A stretch of 64,000 bases of DNA from contig JAXCGZ010001904.1 in NCBI GenBank assembly GCA_037179515.1, positions 155,001 to 219,000 on the forward strand, in the 5' to 3' direction. The stretch is from Halocaridina rubra. Taxonomy: Eukaryota; Arthropoda; Malacostraca; Decapoda; Atyidae. The translations under genes were made by a program, and so were the position numbers. The notes beneath the pieces were generated by a model. It was not told the origin of the DNA, made no database searches, and saw only the letters and a program-made list of their open reading frames with translations. Shown here piece after piece: positions 45,073 to 56,356 of this stretch (positions within the stretch are counted from its first letter, which is position 1; every line of letters starts with the position of its first letter).

Positions 45073-46277
45073 ATGACTCAGGAAGAATGTAAACCATATA
45101 TGGCAGTATGGTCTGAACTTAGTGCAGAACAGGATTGTATATTATGTGGGGACAGAGTTGTTGTTCCTAAGCAGCTTAGGGAACAACTTCTCACTGATCT
45201 GCATGAGGATCACCAGGGCATTGTAAGATCTAAAGCACTTGCTAGAAGTTACATGTGGTGGCCGGGAATAGACAACGACATTGAAATGTCTGTCGGAAAT
45301 GTATGACTTGTTCCATCAATCAAAATAAGCCCAAACCAGCATGCTTGCACCCCCGGGAATACCCTAGACATGCTTGGCAATGGCTAAATATTGATTTTTC
45401 TGGCTCATTTCTTGAATATTCTTACTTAATTGTTGTCGATGCTTACAGTAAATGGCCAGAGATTTTTCCAATGCAGTCATCTACCTCACTTTGCACTATC
45501 AAAGCACTAATGATGCTTTTTGCAGTCCATGGTCTGCTATAGCGCATAGTATCTGATAATAGTCCTCAGCTTTCTTCTCAGGAATTCAAAGATATTTTGG
45601 ATGTAAATGGCATTCTACACGCCTTTTCTGCACCGTTTCATCCTGCCACAAATGGGGAGGCTGAAAGATTTGTCCAGACATTTAAGCATATTATGAAATG
45701 TCGGCAATCCTCACATGCTACTGTTCCTACTAGCATAAGTAAATTTCTCTTAAGTTATCGAACTACTCCGCTTGCACCTATGGGTATGGCACCATCAGTT
45801 TTGTTGATGGGGAGGAGGATTAGGACTAACTTAGATCTGATGTTTTCTGATTTTCTTAGTGATCAGCAGAACAAAGGCTGGACACAATTACAACACCAAA
45901 AGGAGATATGACACATTCAACCTTCATCTCCAGTACTTGTACGATCATACACAACACCAGACATGTGGATACCTGGGGAAATTACACAAAAGGTTGGGAA
46001 TATGCATTATGATGTTCGAGTAAATGGGAATATAATGAAGAGCCACACTGATCAGCTAAAACCCTCTTGTTCTGCCAATAGGCACTTCCTCTCAGCAGAT
46101 CAGTCTGAGACTGAAGAGACTCTTCATCCCAGATTTGTAGTGGAACCAACCATGAACACAGAGGTTTCATTCTCAGCAGATGCGTTAAAAGTGCCTTTAC
46201 CCAAGAGTCCAGTTGCACGTAGGGTACTTCCTGATAGGGCAATCAGGGGAATAGCTCCTAAGAAATTAGATTTGTAA
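45073..46277 (+). pseudogene. Gy-B integrase
   Basis: Zinc region: HEDHQGIVRSKALARSYMWW; the cysteine pair is altered by a shift at 45300. Core: WLNIDFSGSFLEYSYLIVVD (first D), VSDNSPQLS near 45550 (second D) and HPATNGEAERFVQTFK (E). The C-terminal segment GKWIPGEI-like text and DVRVNGNIMKSHTDQLKP closes the protein; the frame ends at 46277. Stops at 45540 and 45909. It would join cDNA to the target. Confidence 0.85.
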
Positions 46278-46375
46278 CCATGCATGATATTATGATAATA
46301 CAGATATTAAGACAAGATATATTTTGCATATACCCATATATGTACTCAAAACTCTTTTAAGGGGGAAGGAAGTAT

Positions 46376-46778
46376 TGTGTCTAAGATAATCCTTTAATTA
46401 GTGTTAAGTTTTCTATTGCATACTCAGGAAGTGTTTCTATTATTTTTGTTTGATAACCATAAACAGTTTGTATCGACCCTTTATATAAGGGTTTCGATCC
46501 TTTTATTAAATGTTTCAGTATTATCCGGTATTATTGATTTTTCTCATCTCATTTATGTATTTTATTTAGTTTTAGAATTTATTCTCATCTACAGATGGCG
46601 TAAAGAAATAACAGCAGTTACAGTATAGTTGTGTATATATTTCCATCCCACATCATCTCTATAACATTCATGGCGAGAATGGAATATGTATTATAATGAC
46701 TACATATCATACACAATTATAGAGTTTCATGGAGCTTTACAACCATCTACTTATTTTGAACAGGTAAAAAACATAACA
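46376..46778 (+). repeat. Gy-B 3' LTR, about 400 bp
   Basis: A polypurine tract (AAGGGGGAAGGAAG, 46359-46372) precedes it; the start is set at TGTGTCTAAG but could be a few bases earlier. It ends AACATAACA, shared with the 5' remnant. Confidence 0.8.
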
Positions 46779-46861
46779 GCGCCCCCAGCAATTAGGGCAA
46801 CTGGTTGAGGTCTCCTCCATGGCTTTGTATTTGGCATGGCATTGATCAGTGACATGCCCAC
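46779..46861 (-). pseudogene. LINE-A ORF1 zinc-knuckle segment between Gy-B and Gy-D
   Basis: With the Gy-D text removed, the minus strand reads ICSGGHVTDQCHAKYKAMEE and TSCPNC across the junction at 46861/51892. This is a CCHC-type region of a LINE ORF1, which shows that Gy-B and Gy-D sit 83 bp apart in one LINE. Confidence 0.75.
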
Positions 46862-47029
46862 TGTTCCATACTCCAAAACAGGAATTCATTTAAAATCGTG
46901 AGAAAAAGTGGAGGTTTTATTACTCAAACTTAGATGTCCGACATGGCGTATTGTACTCCAGTGAAAACAACAAAACAATAGCGCAATGCAAAGCGCACGA
47001 ATTAATCAGCTCAAAAGTTATACATAACA
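46862..47029 (-). repeat. Gy-D 3' LTR
   Basis: 168 bp, TGTTCC...CATAACA on the plus strand. On the minus strand GGAGGGAGGAA directly precedes it as polypurine tract (47030-47040). Confidence 0.97.
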
Positions 47030-47140
47030 TTCCTCCCTCCAAGAAAAGACATACAAAACTTATCAAAAATGGATCAGAAAAATATCAACATACAACAATC
47101 ATTATACAGAAATATTAATATATTATGGCAACAAAAGACA

Positions 47141-50100
47141 TTACAAATTTAATTTTTCTGGTGGCTTAATAATTCTCTTTGATCTCCGTAATACTGGAGA
47201 TGGTGATACAATCTGTTTATCATTCACACCACACCTTTCAGTTTCTGAGACTGTGTCTTCAGACTCAATACAATTACTATCAGGTTGAACTGAAACATCA
47301 CACTTTTGTGAAGATACTTCAACATCATTAGTGGAACTAGAGGCATTGGAATAATTACTTACATTCGAAGAACCTAAAGGCATTGGAGACTCTCTAGGTG
47401 TCTTAATACAAGTACCAGTAAATCTAGGCATAAGCTGATCATGATGCCTCTTCCATGATATATTACCAAAATCATGAACTTGCACCAAATAATTTCTAAC
47501 ACCAAGCACTTCAATAATTTTACCTTCAATCCAAGACTCTCCCTTCCCAAAATTTTTAGCAAAAACTGCATCACCAACATTGTACATATTTGTCCCTTCA
47601 GAGAAAACTTTCTTTGACAATTTTTCCAGGTCTCTGTCTTTGTTAGGGGAACATTTTACAGATACTAAAGTTGTTTTAAAACATCTTCCAAATAGTAACT
47701 CTGCTGGTGATTTACCTATACCACTATGCATACTCTTTCTATAATTGTACAAAAATCTACAGATTCTAGTATTCAATGATCCACTGTTGAATTTACTTAA
47801 GCCCTCTTTTATAGTTCGAACTGCTCTTTCCGCCAACCCATTAGATGATGGATTGTATGGGGCAGGAGTTAAATGTTGAATACCATTTTTCTTATAAAAA
47901 ACTTTAATTTCCTCGGACACAAAATATGGAGCATTATCCGAGACAACAATGTCTGGAATACCAAAATTAGAAAATGTTTTTCTAAGCAATTCAATGGTAA
48001 CACTTAAAGTCATTGAACTAGTAACTTGAACATCTAGAAACTTAGAATATGCATCTACAATTACAAGAAAATATTTGTTATTTATGGGTCCAGCATAGTC
48101 AATGTGAAGTCTTGACCATGCCTTATCAGGGGTAGACCATGACAACACAGGAGCTTGGTTTGGTTGAAAATTTTTAAAACAAACTGGACAATTCTTTGTA
48201 ATTTCAGAAATATCTTGGTCAATTTTAGGCCACCAAACCCAATTCCTAGCTTCTGCTTTGATCACATTTATCTCATTATGACCACTATGTAAGTGCTCAA
48301 GTATTTTACATCTTAAGCTGGTAGGTATTACAATTCTGTTTCTGTACAAAATTACATTGTCATATAAACTAAGATCAGATTTAACAGAACCATATTCATG
48401 TAATCTCAAATCATTTGTAGACCAACCAAATCTTATATTATGCATGAGTTGACCCAAAACCTCATCTTTCTGAGTACAATTTCTGATTTTTGAAAAAGAA
48501 ATATCTTCAAAATCTAAAGCTTCAACTAACTTAATGTATTCATTTGGAGTCATGGATTTATGATCATCATCACTAGGCAGCCTGCTAAGGGCATCAGCCA
48601 CAACATTTTCTTTACCCACTTTGTAAGTAAGCTCAAAATCATATTGAGAGAGAAACAGTGCCCAACGCTGAACACGAGCATTGGCATTAGTAGGAATATG
48701 ACGCCCTTTGCCAAATAAACCTAAAAGTGGTTTATGGTCGGTCCTTGCTTCAAATTGTCATCCAAGTAAAAAATATCTAAAGCGATTCAACCCAAAAACT
48801 AAGGCAAGCCCTTCTCGGTCAATTTGAGCATAGTTCTGTTCAGCTGATGTCAGTTTTTTACTAGCAAAATAAACTGGTAATTCTCTTCCATCAATTTTTT
48901 GCAACAATACACATCCTACACCAATAGGAGACGCATCCACTTCAACAACTAGTGGACTATTACCATCATAATTAGCCAAAAGGGGACCTTTTGATAAATC
49001 CGATTTTACAATTTCAAAAGCTTTGTTTTCAAGTTCAGACCATTTAAAAACTTTATTCTTTTTTAGCAATTCATACAAGGGGGCCAGCTTGGAAGAAAAA
49101 TTCTTAATGAATTTACAATAATATGTCAACATTCCAATAAAAGATTGCAACTCTGCAACAGAAGTAGGGGGTGGAGAATCTAGAATAGCTTTGACCTTCT
49201 TAGGGGAAGGTTTGATTCCTTCACCTGAGATACAAAATCCAAGATATTCTAAAGAAGAAACCTTAACAGCACATTTTTTCTTGTTAATCTGAACATTATG
49301 CTCTTGCAAAATTTTTAACACTTCAATAAACCTAAGAGCATGCTGCTCTTCAGATTCACCACTTACAATAATGTCATCCAAATAAGCATCAACTCCCTCT
49401 ACATCTTTCAACAGGTTAGCCATAAATCTCTGAAATATAGCTGGAGAAGAAGAAAGACCAAAAGGTAATCTTTTGTACTTAAACAAACCTTTATGTGTAT
49501 TTACTACTAAATACTTTTGGCTTTCTTCACTCACAGAAATCTGTAAATATGCATTTTTTAAATCAATAGTAGAAAAAATCTTTCCCTTACCAATAGATGC
49601 TAACAACTCATCTGTTTTAGGTAATGGATATTGGTCACATGATATACATTTATTCAATTCTTTAAAATCTCCACAGATACGTACAGACTCCTTATCCGAT
49701 TTCAACACAGTAACAATGGGGGCAGCCCACTCACTATGGTTAACAGGCTCAACTATATCATCTACAATCAGTTTATTTAAAGCATCTTCAACTAAAGGTT
49801 TATAGTGAATTGGAACTGATCTGTGTTTTCTGAATTTTGGAACTACATCACTCTTAACATGAATGTGAGCTGTAATATCTGAAATGGGTTTATTAGGATT
49901 AACTTCATAATCATTCAACAATTCTACCACAGAACCATTGACTTTAGAAATTTTAGAAGAATCATTAATACCAGACAAATAAATACCTATTTTTGGCATC
50001 AAATCTTTGCCACATAAGTTAGAATTATGATTCCCTACAACATAAAATGTCTGTTTCACTTGCAGAGAATTATAGTAAACATCCACTCCAACTTTACCCA

Positions 50101-51149
50101 AAACATTTATTTTGAGATCATCATAAGCATTTAACATTTTATTACAATCTACAATGGACAATCCCAAATTATGAACCCAATCTTTAGTCAAGGTACTCAC
50201 AGCAGCACCTGTATCCACCTCAAAAGGTACAAACTTACCATTAACCAAAATATTCACTTCATCTTTACCAATAGCATTGACATTTTTTACTGACAACAGT
50301 CTTTCTTCATCAGTATCACTGGAAACTGCTACATTGTCTACTGCTTTAACTTTAACCTTATGTTTTTTCTCAGAAGCCTTATTAAAACTTTCTTTTACTG
50401 GCTTTGGCTTCACATTACCGTTGACATCTTTTGAAGCCTTCCAAGAAACTTGTTTTAAATGTCCTTTCTTACCACATAAATTACATGTTAAATTCTTAAA
50501 GCGACATTTTGCACTATCATGAGGGTAACCACAGTGTTTACAAGAAACTGACTTACTCATGGGACCATTGGTTGGGGTTTTAACCTTTTGAACAACACCA
50601 GCCTTTTCAGAAACATAAGCTTGTTCAAAATTCAAAACTCTCTCAACTATTTGGATAGAAGACATAACCTTCAAATTTAAATTTTCAGCAACCAGATTTG
50701 AAAAATAAACCTCATTTTCAAGAGCCATAAACAACTGATCCCGCACACGAGAATCAAAGTTGCTACCAAAATCACAGTCTTTGGCTAGACACTTCAGGTC
50801 TGCATACAAATCTTTTAATGTCTCACCTCCTTTTTCCTCCTTTGTTGAAAAGCCAATAAACTTCTATGATAACTAGGCTTTACATCATAATGTGCCTTAA
50901 GTAATTTGCATAAATCCTCATACGACTTAGTATGTGGTAAATCTGGGGCACAAATGTTTCCTAAAATAGCATAAACTTCAGTACCAATAGAAACCAGAAG
51001 TAAATTTTTTTACTATTTGCCTCAGTTATTTCCAAATTTAAAAAATATACTTCCAACAAACTTAACCACAATTCAAAAGAAATCTTTGAAGGATTAAAAT
51101 GATCAGTGTTCACTCTGCGGTTAGCCCTATTTTCAATTTCTTGAGGCAT
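47141..51149 (-). CDS. Gy-D gag-pol, nearly intact
   Basis: The minus-strand start at 51149 (PQEIENRANRRVNTDHFNPS) gives the Gag N-terminus. Frameshifts near 51000 and 50830 lead into one frame that stays open from 50809 to 47141, except for a single TGA at 48755-48757 (one base from CGA, Arg). Order: Gag end and knuckles (CKHCGYPHDSAKC, CNLCGKKGHLKQ, the last cysteine missing), protease VDTGAAVST, RT (SEWAAPIVTVLKSDKESVRI, LPFGLSSSPAIFQRFM, AYLDDIIVSG), RNase H (VVEVDASPIGVGCVLL, RTDHKPLLGLFG). Integrase follows: HSGHNEINVIKAEARNWVWW, NCPVCFKN, HIDYAGPI, VSDNAPYF, NPSSNGLAERAVR, with the DDE residues present. All enzyme active sites look intact. Confidence 0.92.
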
Positions 51150-51698
51150 GATTATAGGCTAAGTTACTGGGTGAACTGGTAATAATCTCAAAATACACAA
51201 CATGCAATCATGGCACAGACAGAATAGGCTAAATATTATAGCACTGACAACATAAGCTAAACATCATAGAACTAGGCTAGGCCTATATGCAATTTGTTTT
51301 ACTCCACTACTCAAAGCACTGGGGTTAAGCACCATATGCTTACGGTAGGCTATGATCAATCAAGGCTACCGTCCACAAAACACTGGAAACAAGGTTACCG
51401 ATAAACACAATTGGCCTACCATAGGCTATCATCAATCTAGGGTACACCTTGGAAAATAATCAATATAGCTTTCCAATCTTGAAAAAAACGTCAGCATTAG
51501 GCTTAAACAGTTATAATACGGCATCTATGAAGGCTCCAATGCTAACTGCAAAACTTGATCAAAACAGCCTATGGAGGACGGCCACGGGAACGAAAATCTC
51601 GGAAGTCAGAAGCTTACCCAATTTACCGGCTACCTCAAAACTGCAAAAACTTCACTTAAATACTGCAAACCAGAAGTTCCTTTTGCTACTGCATTGGT

Positions 51699-51717
51699 CC
51701 TTTGTACCTCGTCGCCA
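51699..51717 (-). promoter_or_regulatory. Gy-D primer binding site
   Basis: On the minus strand TGGCGACGAGGTACAAAGG begins two bases after the LTR end. Its TGGCGACGAG start is the same as at Gy-B. Confidence 0.8.
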
Positions 51718-51719
51718 TT

Positions 51720-51887
51720 TGTTCCATACTCCAAAACAGGAATTCATTTAAAATCGTGAGAAAAAGTGGAGGTTTTATTACTCAAACTTAGATGTCCGAC
51801 ATGGCGTGTTCTACTCCAGTGAAAACAACAAAACAATAGCGCAATGCAAAGCGCACGAATTAATCAGCTCAAAAGTTATACATAACA
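51720..51887 (-). repeat. Gy-D 5' LTR
   Basis: 168 bp, about two mismatches to the 3' LTR. Confidence 0.97.
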
Positions 51888-52396
51888 CCCACCACTGCAG
51901 ATTGCAAATCTGACAGGGATATGACATGTCTTAAGGTGATGGCTGAAACATTGGCAGCAAAATCAATGAAGGGGTTCAGGATTGTACTCCCTAAGTTGAA
52001 TTTGCCCCATATGCCCGGATTGATTTCAGCTGGGGGAGGTCTGCAGATGTGGACGAGTACCTGTTTAGAGGTGACCGATTGCCCTTCAATTTTGTAGGTG
52101 CAACGGCTGGCAGAGGTGATATACTTTTGCTTTGTCAGGAGATATACCGACAAAGCCAGTGGGAAGTTCACAAGGCTAAACTTCCTAATTCTCTGAGATG
52201 GACACATCTCAGCTAGGTGTGGTGAGCTGAGCGAGCGGATCTGCTCAGTGGCTTAGGAGGAGGTAGGGTGGATTATAAATTCACCCTAGAGGTTGGATCT
52301 GATGAGGCACCCAAATTCAGTAAACTGATCCTCCAGCTCACGAAGGAGTGTGTAGGCCTCAGCAGGAGTAGAGGACTATACCTTGAATTTAGAGAT
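51888..52396 (-). pseudogene. LINE-A ORF1, N-terminal part
   Basis: Minus-strand text includes RSPTHSFVSWRISLLNLG-like sequence in one frame and the block 52207-51869 (QRIRKFSLVNFPLALSVYLL, TSKQVLVHICRPPPAEINPG, LRHVISLSDLQSAVV) in another. It leads into the zinc-knuckle segment beyond Gy-D. It resembles the RNA-binding ORF1 region of I/Jockey-type LINEs by position; sequence alone does not prove it. Confidence 0.6.
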
Positions 52397-52625
52397 TTTT
52401 TTTTTCTTCTTGGATGTTCACCCTTGAGGGTGAGCGGACCTTCCCTTGTAGCCCGCAGGTGGGGTGAGATTTTTTGGAGTGTACATGGTATTCGCTCTTG
52501 CGGGCGAATGGGCTTTCCTATTGGTGAGGAGGTGGGGTGAAATCTTGTTATTGTTGGTGATCGGACTTTCCTAATTGGCCCGCAGGTGAAGTTGTGCAAA
52601 ACTGTAAAGATAACGGAGAGCATAA
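52397..52625 (-). repeat. LINE-A 5' leader with short tandem motifs
   Basis: Three diverged units recur on the plus strand at about 52431, 52498 and 52559. The landmarks are GTGAGCGGACCTTCC / GGCGAATGGGCTTTCC / GTGATCGGACTTTCC followed by CCGCAGGTG or GAGGTGGGG. As the leader of a LINE these could be promoter repeats; function is inferred from position only. Confidence 0.5.
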
Positions 52626-52639
52626 GTATTCAGTTGTGA

Positions 52640-53990
52640 ATTATTAGTTTACATCAAACAATTTAAATGAATTCCTGTTTTGGGGGTGAGAGAGAGTTAT
52701 TGCATGGTTATCTTGGTGAAGGGTATTGTCTGATAATATTTAGTAGACTGTTCATGTAGTTATTTGTTGCTAGTCTGATGATGGAGCTAGCAACATGAAG
52801 GGTATTTGGGTCTTCGCTAGATGTTGTGAGGGCACCAGTTTTCCGTCGAATTTCTGAAAAAGAATCACATTCCAGGATGTAATGTAGCAGTGGATGTGGT
52901 GAGGCTACCTGGCAAAAGGTGCATTCCCTGATGATATCCTCCACTATTTGCCAGGTGCACTTGTACCCGAGTCTCAGACGGTACACATTGAGCTCAGTGC
53001 TTCGTCGAAGGCTCTTAGGCAGGGTGATACGCCGAAGATCAGTGGTGGCTTTGTACCACCAGGTGGAGGGGGAGCCAATGTCTGTGCACAGGTTATGTTT
53101 AGTTATTAAGGTGTTAAGGAGTGACTTGGTGGCTTTATTTTTTATCTGTTGCATCCCAGGAGACAGAGATATCTGGATTTTTGCTCTGAGAGTGGCTTGT
53201 TTGGCGGCATGATCGGCTTCCTCATTTCCCTTGATGCTGACGTGGCTGGGAATCCAGGCAAGAGTGATGGCTTTTCCAAGGCTGGTTGTCCTGTGGTAGT
53301 GGCTGAGGATGGTGGTGATGATGCATACATTGTCTCTGAGGAGTGGCTTCTTGATGGCCTGTAAGGCGCCTTTAGAGTCAGAGAGAATTAGGGCATGGTC
53401 AGCTCCTTGCTGGATGAAGAAGTCGAGGGCGTTGGCTATGGCAACAAGCTCAGTCTGGAGCGATGAGCAGGAGTTTGACAGTCTCCAGGATAGGACGTGG
53501 TTTCCAGTGGTGAAGGCGGCGGCTGAGGCTCCAGTTTCTTGATTTACTGAACCGTCAGTGTAGTAGACTTGAGAGTTTGGCCTGCTCCAGCTCTGAATTT
53601 TGTCCTTATATATGTTTTTAAGGACAAGCGGGTTTACCAAGCTTTTGGGGTTATCAGGGAGCTCGATCTTTATGTCGAGTGGTTGGTCATTCCATGGGGG
53701 TGGGCATCTGTATTCAGGAAGCGGTGTGTCTTGTATCTTGGCTAGGATGCTCTCCCTGACTGGCAGTGCTTGCAGGCAAGCGCAGACCTTGGCTGCCCAG
53801 GTTCTAGGATGGTGGTTGGGGTGGCGATTGAGGGCTAGATGGAGATTTGTGCCAGCTAGGCATTTATCTTGGGCTTGGGGGAACTGGGGTGGCAGAGCTC
53901 TCCTGGCTACTGCCTGAGGCGGTCTTTTGCCTTCTTTTTCACGATGATAGTCCACCCCTCCTGGGGGGAGCAGGGGGTTCGGGTGAAGGC
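52640..53990 (-). mobile_element. LINE-B: 3' part of a LINE with RNase H
   Basis: It lies directly upstream (minus-strand sense) of the LINE-A leader, in the same orientation. Its 3' UTR is 52640-52707. The 5' side ends near 53990 within the post-RT region. Beyond that is unrelated DNA. Confidence 0.8.
52708..53955 (-). CDS. LINE-B ORF2 C-terminus with RNase H domain
   Basis: An open frame of 415 residues, minus strand. RNase H boxes in order: VYYTDGSVNQETGASAAAF (first D), SLQTELVAIANALDFF (E), ALILSDSKGALQAI (D) and AWIPSHVSIKGNEEADHAAK (H and D), so the complete active site is there. A cysteine-rich end follows: ECTFCQVASPHPLLHYILEC, matching the C..C...H....C pattern of I-type LINE C-termini, and the frame ends naturally at 52708. 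No endonuclease or RT palm is present: a 5'-truncated insertion. RNase H in a LINE points to the I superfamily. Confidence 0.88.
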   Translation of the reverse strand: MDYHREKEGKRPPQAVARRALPPQFPQAQDKCLAGTNLHLALNRHPNHHPRTWAAKVCACLQALPVRESILAKIQDTPLPEYRCPPPWNDQPLDIKIELPDNPKSLVNPLVLKNIYKDKIQSWSRPNSQVYYTDGSVNQETGASAAAFTTGNHVLSWRLSNSCSSLQTELVAIANALDFFIQQGADHALILSDSKGALQAIKKPLLRDNVCIITTILSHYHRTTSLGKAITLAWIPSHVSIKGNEEADHAAKQATLRAKIQISLSPGMQQIKNKATKSLLNTLITKHNLCTDIGSPSTWWYKATTDLRRITLPKSLRRSTELNVYRLRLGYKCTWQIVEDIIRECTFCQVASPHPLLHYILECDSFSEIRRKTGALTTSSEDPNTLHVASSIIRLATNNYMNSLLNIIRQYPSPR

Positions 53991-54431
<441 letters not shown>

Positions 54432-54559
54432 AAAAAACGGTAATAGAAACGAGTTTCTGATGTAAAAAGGTAATTATTATAGAGAGCTGTTTCTATTATT
54501 TCACTCTTCAAAAAAGAGAAAAATAAATGGAAGTTACTGATTCCTTTTTCTAGTAAGAG

Positions 54560-54970
54560 ATGGGACGGCTCCGCCTTGCTAAGGACTTTGGTTTTGGTAG
54601 TGTGACTGTTACTCCGAGTGAATGTTCTTTCCAACCTCAGACCGTGGCGAGTCTCGAGGAATTAATATCACTTAACCTACCACCCAGTCACGGCGGCCAC
54701 ACCAGTCTTGCTGCATAGGTGAGACTTTGGTATCCCTATTGGGAACGCTTGGTAGTCGTCGTCACGTCGTAAACATTTTGCGCTGCCATCACTCACCAGG
54801 TGAAAGAGAGAGAATATCAACTTCTCTAGAGAGTAGAGAGAGAGAGAGAGAACTGATAAGCGTCGTTACGGTTTTCAGTGTGGCTCTTTGAAAATCTTTA
54901 TGAGAAAGATCGTGCTCTGAAGAATAATAATCATCATCATTTTATAGGTGGGTAAGGAAGGAATAGCTAA
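54560..54970 (+). other. GC-richer island with consensus splice donors, possible host 5' exon
   Basis: Locally GC-richer than its surroundings, with CpGs (54630-54790). Several donor-like sites occur: GCATAG/GTGAGA at 54716, ACCAG/GTGAAA at 54799 and TATAG/GTGGGT at 54948. No long open frame. An untranslated first exon and promoter of a host gene would look like this, but nothing proves transcription. Confidence 0.2.
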
Positions 54971-55114
54971 GTCGTAATAATGTAACACTTTACTGAGGAG
55001 GTCAAGCTTTCGACTTCGTATATGTATATGCTTTTCATTTATTTATACCTTAGGCACATTTGTCATTTTACATCCAGAGCAAAATGTATGATGAATGGGG
55101 AAGCTTTTAAATGA

Positions 55115-55253
55115 TTGGGACCTACCTTTTATCAACAAGGAAGAAAGCTTAGCTTAGTTTAGAATATTAGCTTAAAGGCCAAGCTTAAATTCTAACCTGA
55201 GTCGCCCAACCTAACCTAACCTTTCTCCGTTGTTGATAAAAGGCAGGTTCCAA
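55115..55253. repeat. 139 bp hairpin with 24 bp arms, MITE-like
   Basis: TTGGGACCTACCTTTTATCAACAA (split by one or two mismatches) at 55115-55138 pairs with 55230-55253, 22 of 24 positions. The loop contains two CCTAA units. It resembles a short foldback element. A target duplication was not found. Confidence 0.6.
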
Positions 55254-55687
55254 ATCTTCAGGTGCTCTGGAGTGAGACTGACTTAAGATCAGAAGTCATC
55301 AGAGTTACTTCCAATTCCAGAAATGTGCAGCGCTGATGTATATATAAACTCCCGAATTCACCCTTTTTAGGTATGTAAGGCTTCACATTTGGGTTAGGTT
55401 AGTTTGGTTAGATTAGTTTATTTAAGTACCTACTGCCGCCCACCAATTTCGGCCACAACACAAATAATAGTGCTTTAAAAAGAAAACAATTATCAGTTTA
55501 CTTCAAAACACATCGAAGTCTCTCATAAAACATAGTTTAGCTCCAAAATAGGAGTTCATAAAATGCACCTTAACCAATGATACTTTATATTAATATTGGA
55601 GAGGATAATTATTATTATTATTATTTTTATTTTGCTATTGCATCCATATCATTCCCAACTATTGTATACTTGTTAAATAGGGGTAAA
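55254..55687. other. No gene seen
   Basis: AT-rich sequence with a short GGTTA/GGTTAG-type run at 55391-55415 and a TTA microsatellite near 55610-55625. No coding signal. Confidence 0.6.
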
Positions 55688-56019
55688 ATTGCATTATAGG
55701 ACCACCTCTATTTTCCAATTGAAATAAAATTTTTTTTGGTAGTTTTTTATGTGTTTTGAACTAACCTAACCTAACCTAACCTAAATTAACCTAACCCCAT
55801 TATTTCATTAACTCAGTGCGCGATTTGAAACTGAGTAACAGGCGGCTACAGCAACCCTTCACTTACCAGAAAGCCAGTGATTTTTAACTAACGGTTAATT
55901 TTTCAGAGTGAAGGACTAATTTCCAGAGCAAATGAAGGTCAGATTCGCTTAAAACACATTAAAAACTAGCAGAAAACCTTTATTTCAACTGGAAAACAGA
56001 GGTGGTCCTATAATGCAAT
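55688..56019. mobile_element. 332 bp MITE with about 75 bp terminal inverted repeats
   Basis: The left arm ATTGCATTATAGGACCACCT (55688 onward) and the right arm ending AGGTGGTCCTATAATGCAAT (56019) are perfect over the outer 20 bp. Pairing continues at about 80-85% for some 75 bp. The central part holds a CCTAA array. There is no coding. Non-autonomous DNA transposon; superfamily not determined. Confidence 0.85.
55761..55796. repeat. Interstitial CCTAA (TTAGG) array
   Basis: About six CCTAA units with one break, inside the MITE. TTAGG is the usual arthropod telomere repeat. Being inside a mobile element, it is not evidence of a chromosome end. Confidence 0.85.
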
Positions 56020-56356
56020 AATACCTAAATAGGTCTCGATAATGATTGATTTTTTGTGTGTGTATTGAACGAATTTGACCTTTAAAATCCTCATAAATTA
56101 CTCAGTTTTAGATGTGATTAGGTTCAAATAATTCCCAATGGTTCAGAAGGTTAGATTCGTTCAAAACACACTTTCAAAATCAGACAAAACATAACTTTTA
56201 CTTCTGTAAGTAGAGAGTTGTAACCGTACATATTGGCCAAGGCCTGTTTTATGTGATGGAAATTAACAATCTTGAATTCATTAGCTTGCTTAATATTCAG
56301 ATTTTCATTCTGGAGAAGTGAAATGAAAATTCAACACATTAAAAATAATATCTGTA

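Larger units (their letters stand above)
33269..46778 (+). mobile_element. Gy-B: gypsy LTR retrotransposon, split by G4
   Basis: A 5' LTR remnant (33269-33391) matches the end of the 3' LTR (about 46376-46778). Gag, knuckle and protease lie at 33499-34420, and RT, RNase H and integrase at 43478-46277. The two halves are separated by 34435-43355. Gy-B sits inside LINE-A ORF1, whose text runs up to 33268 and resumes at 46779. Confidence 0.85.
46862..51887 (-). mobile_element. Gy-D: complete young gypsy LTR retrotransposon
   Basis: 168 bp LTRs at 46862-47029 and 51720-51887 differ at about two positions. The 5 bp target duplication CCCAC lies at 46857-46861 and 51888-51892. The minus strand carries gag, protease, RT, RNase H and integrase in the standard gypsy order. 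Primer site and polypurine tract are in place. It interrupts LINE-A ORF1. Confidence 0.97.

Noticed and set aside
52708..53955. Host RNase H gene
   Set aside because: The domain is followed by the cysteine-rich LINE C-terminus and lacks introns; it fits a 5'-truncated LINE.
55761..55796. Chromosome end because of CCTAA repeats
   Set aside because: About 36 bp only, inside a MITE and followed by 8 kb of ordinary sequence.
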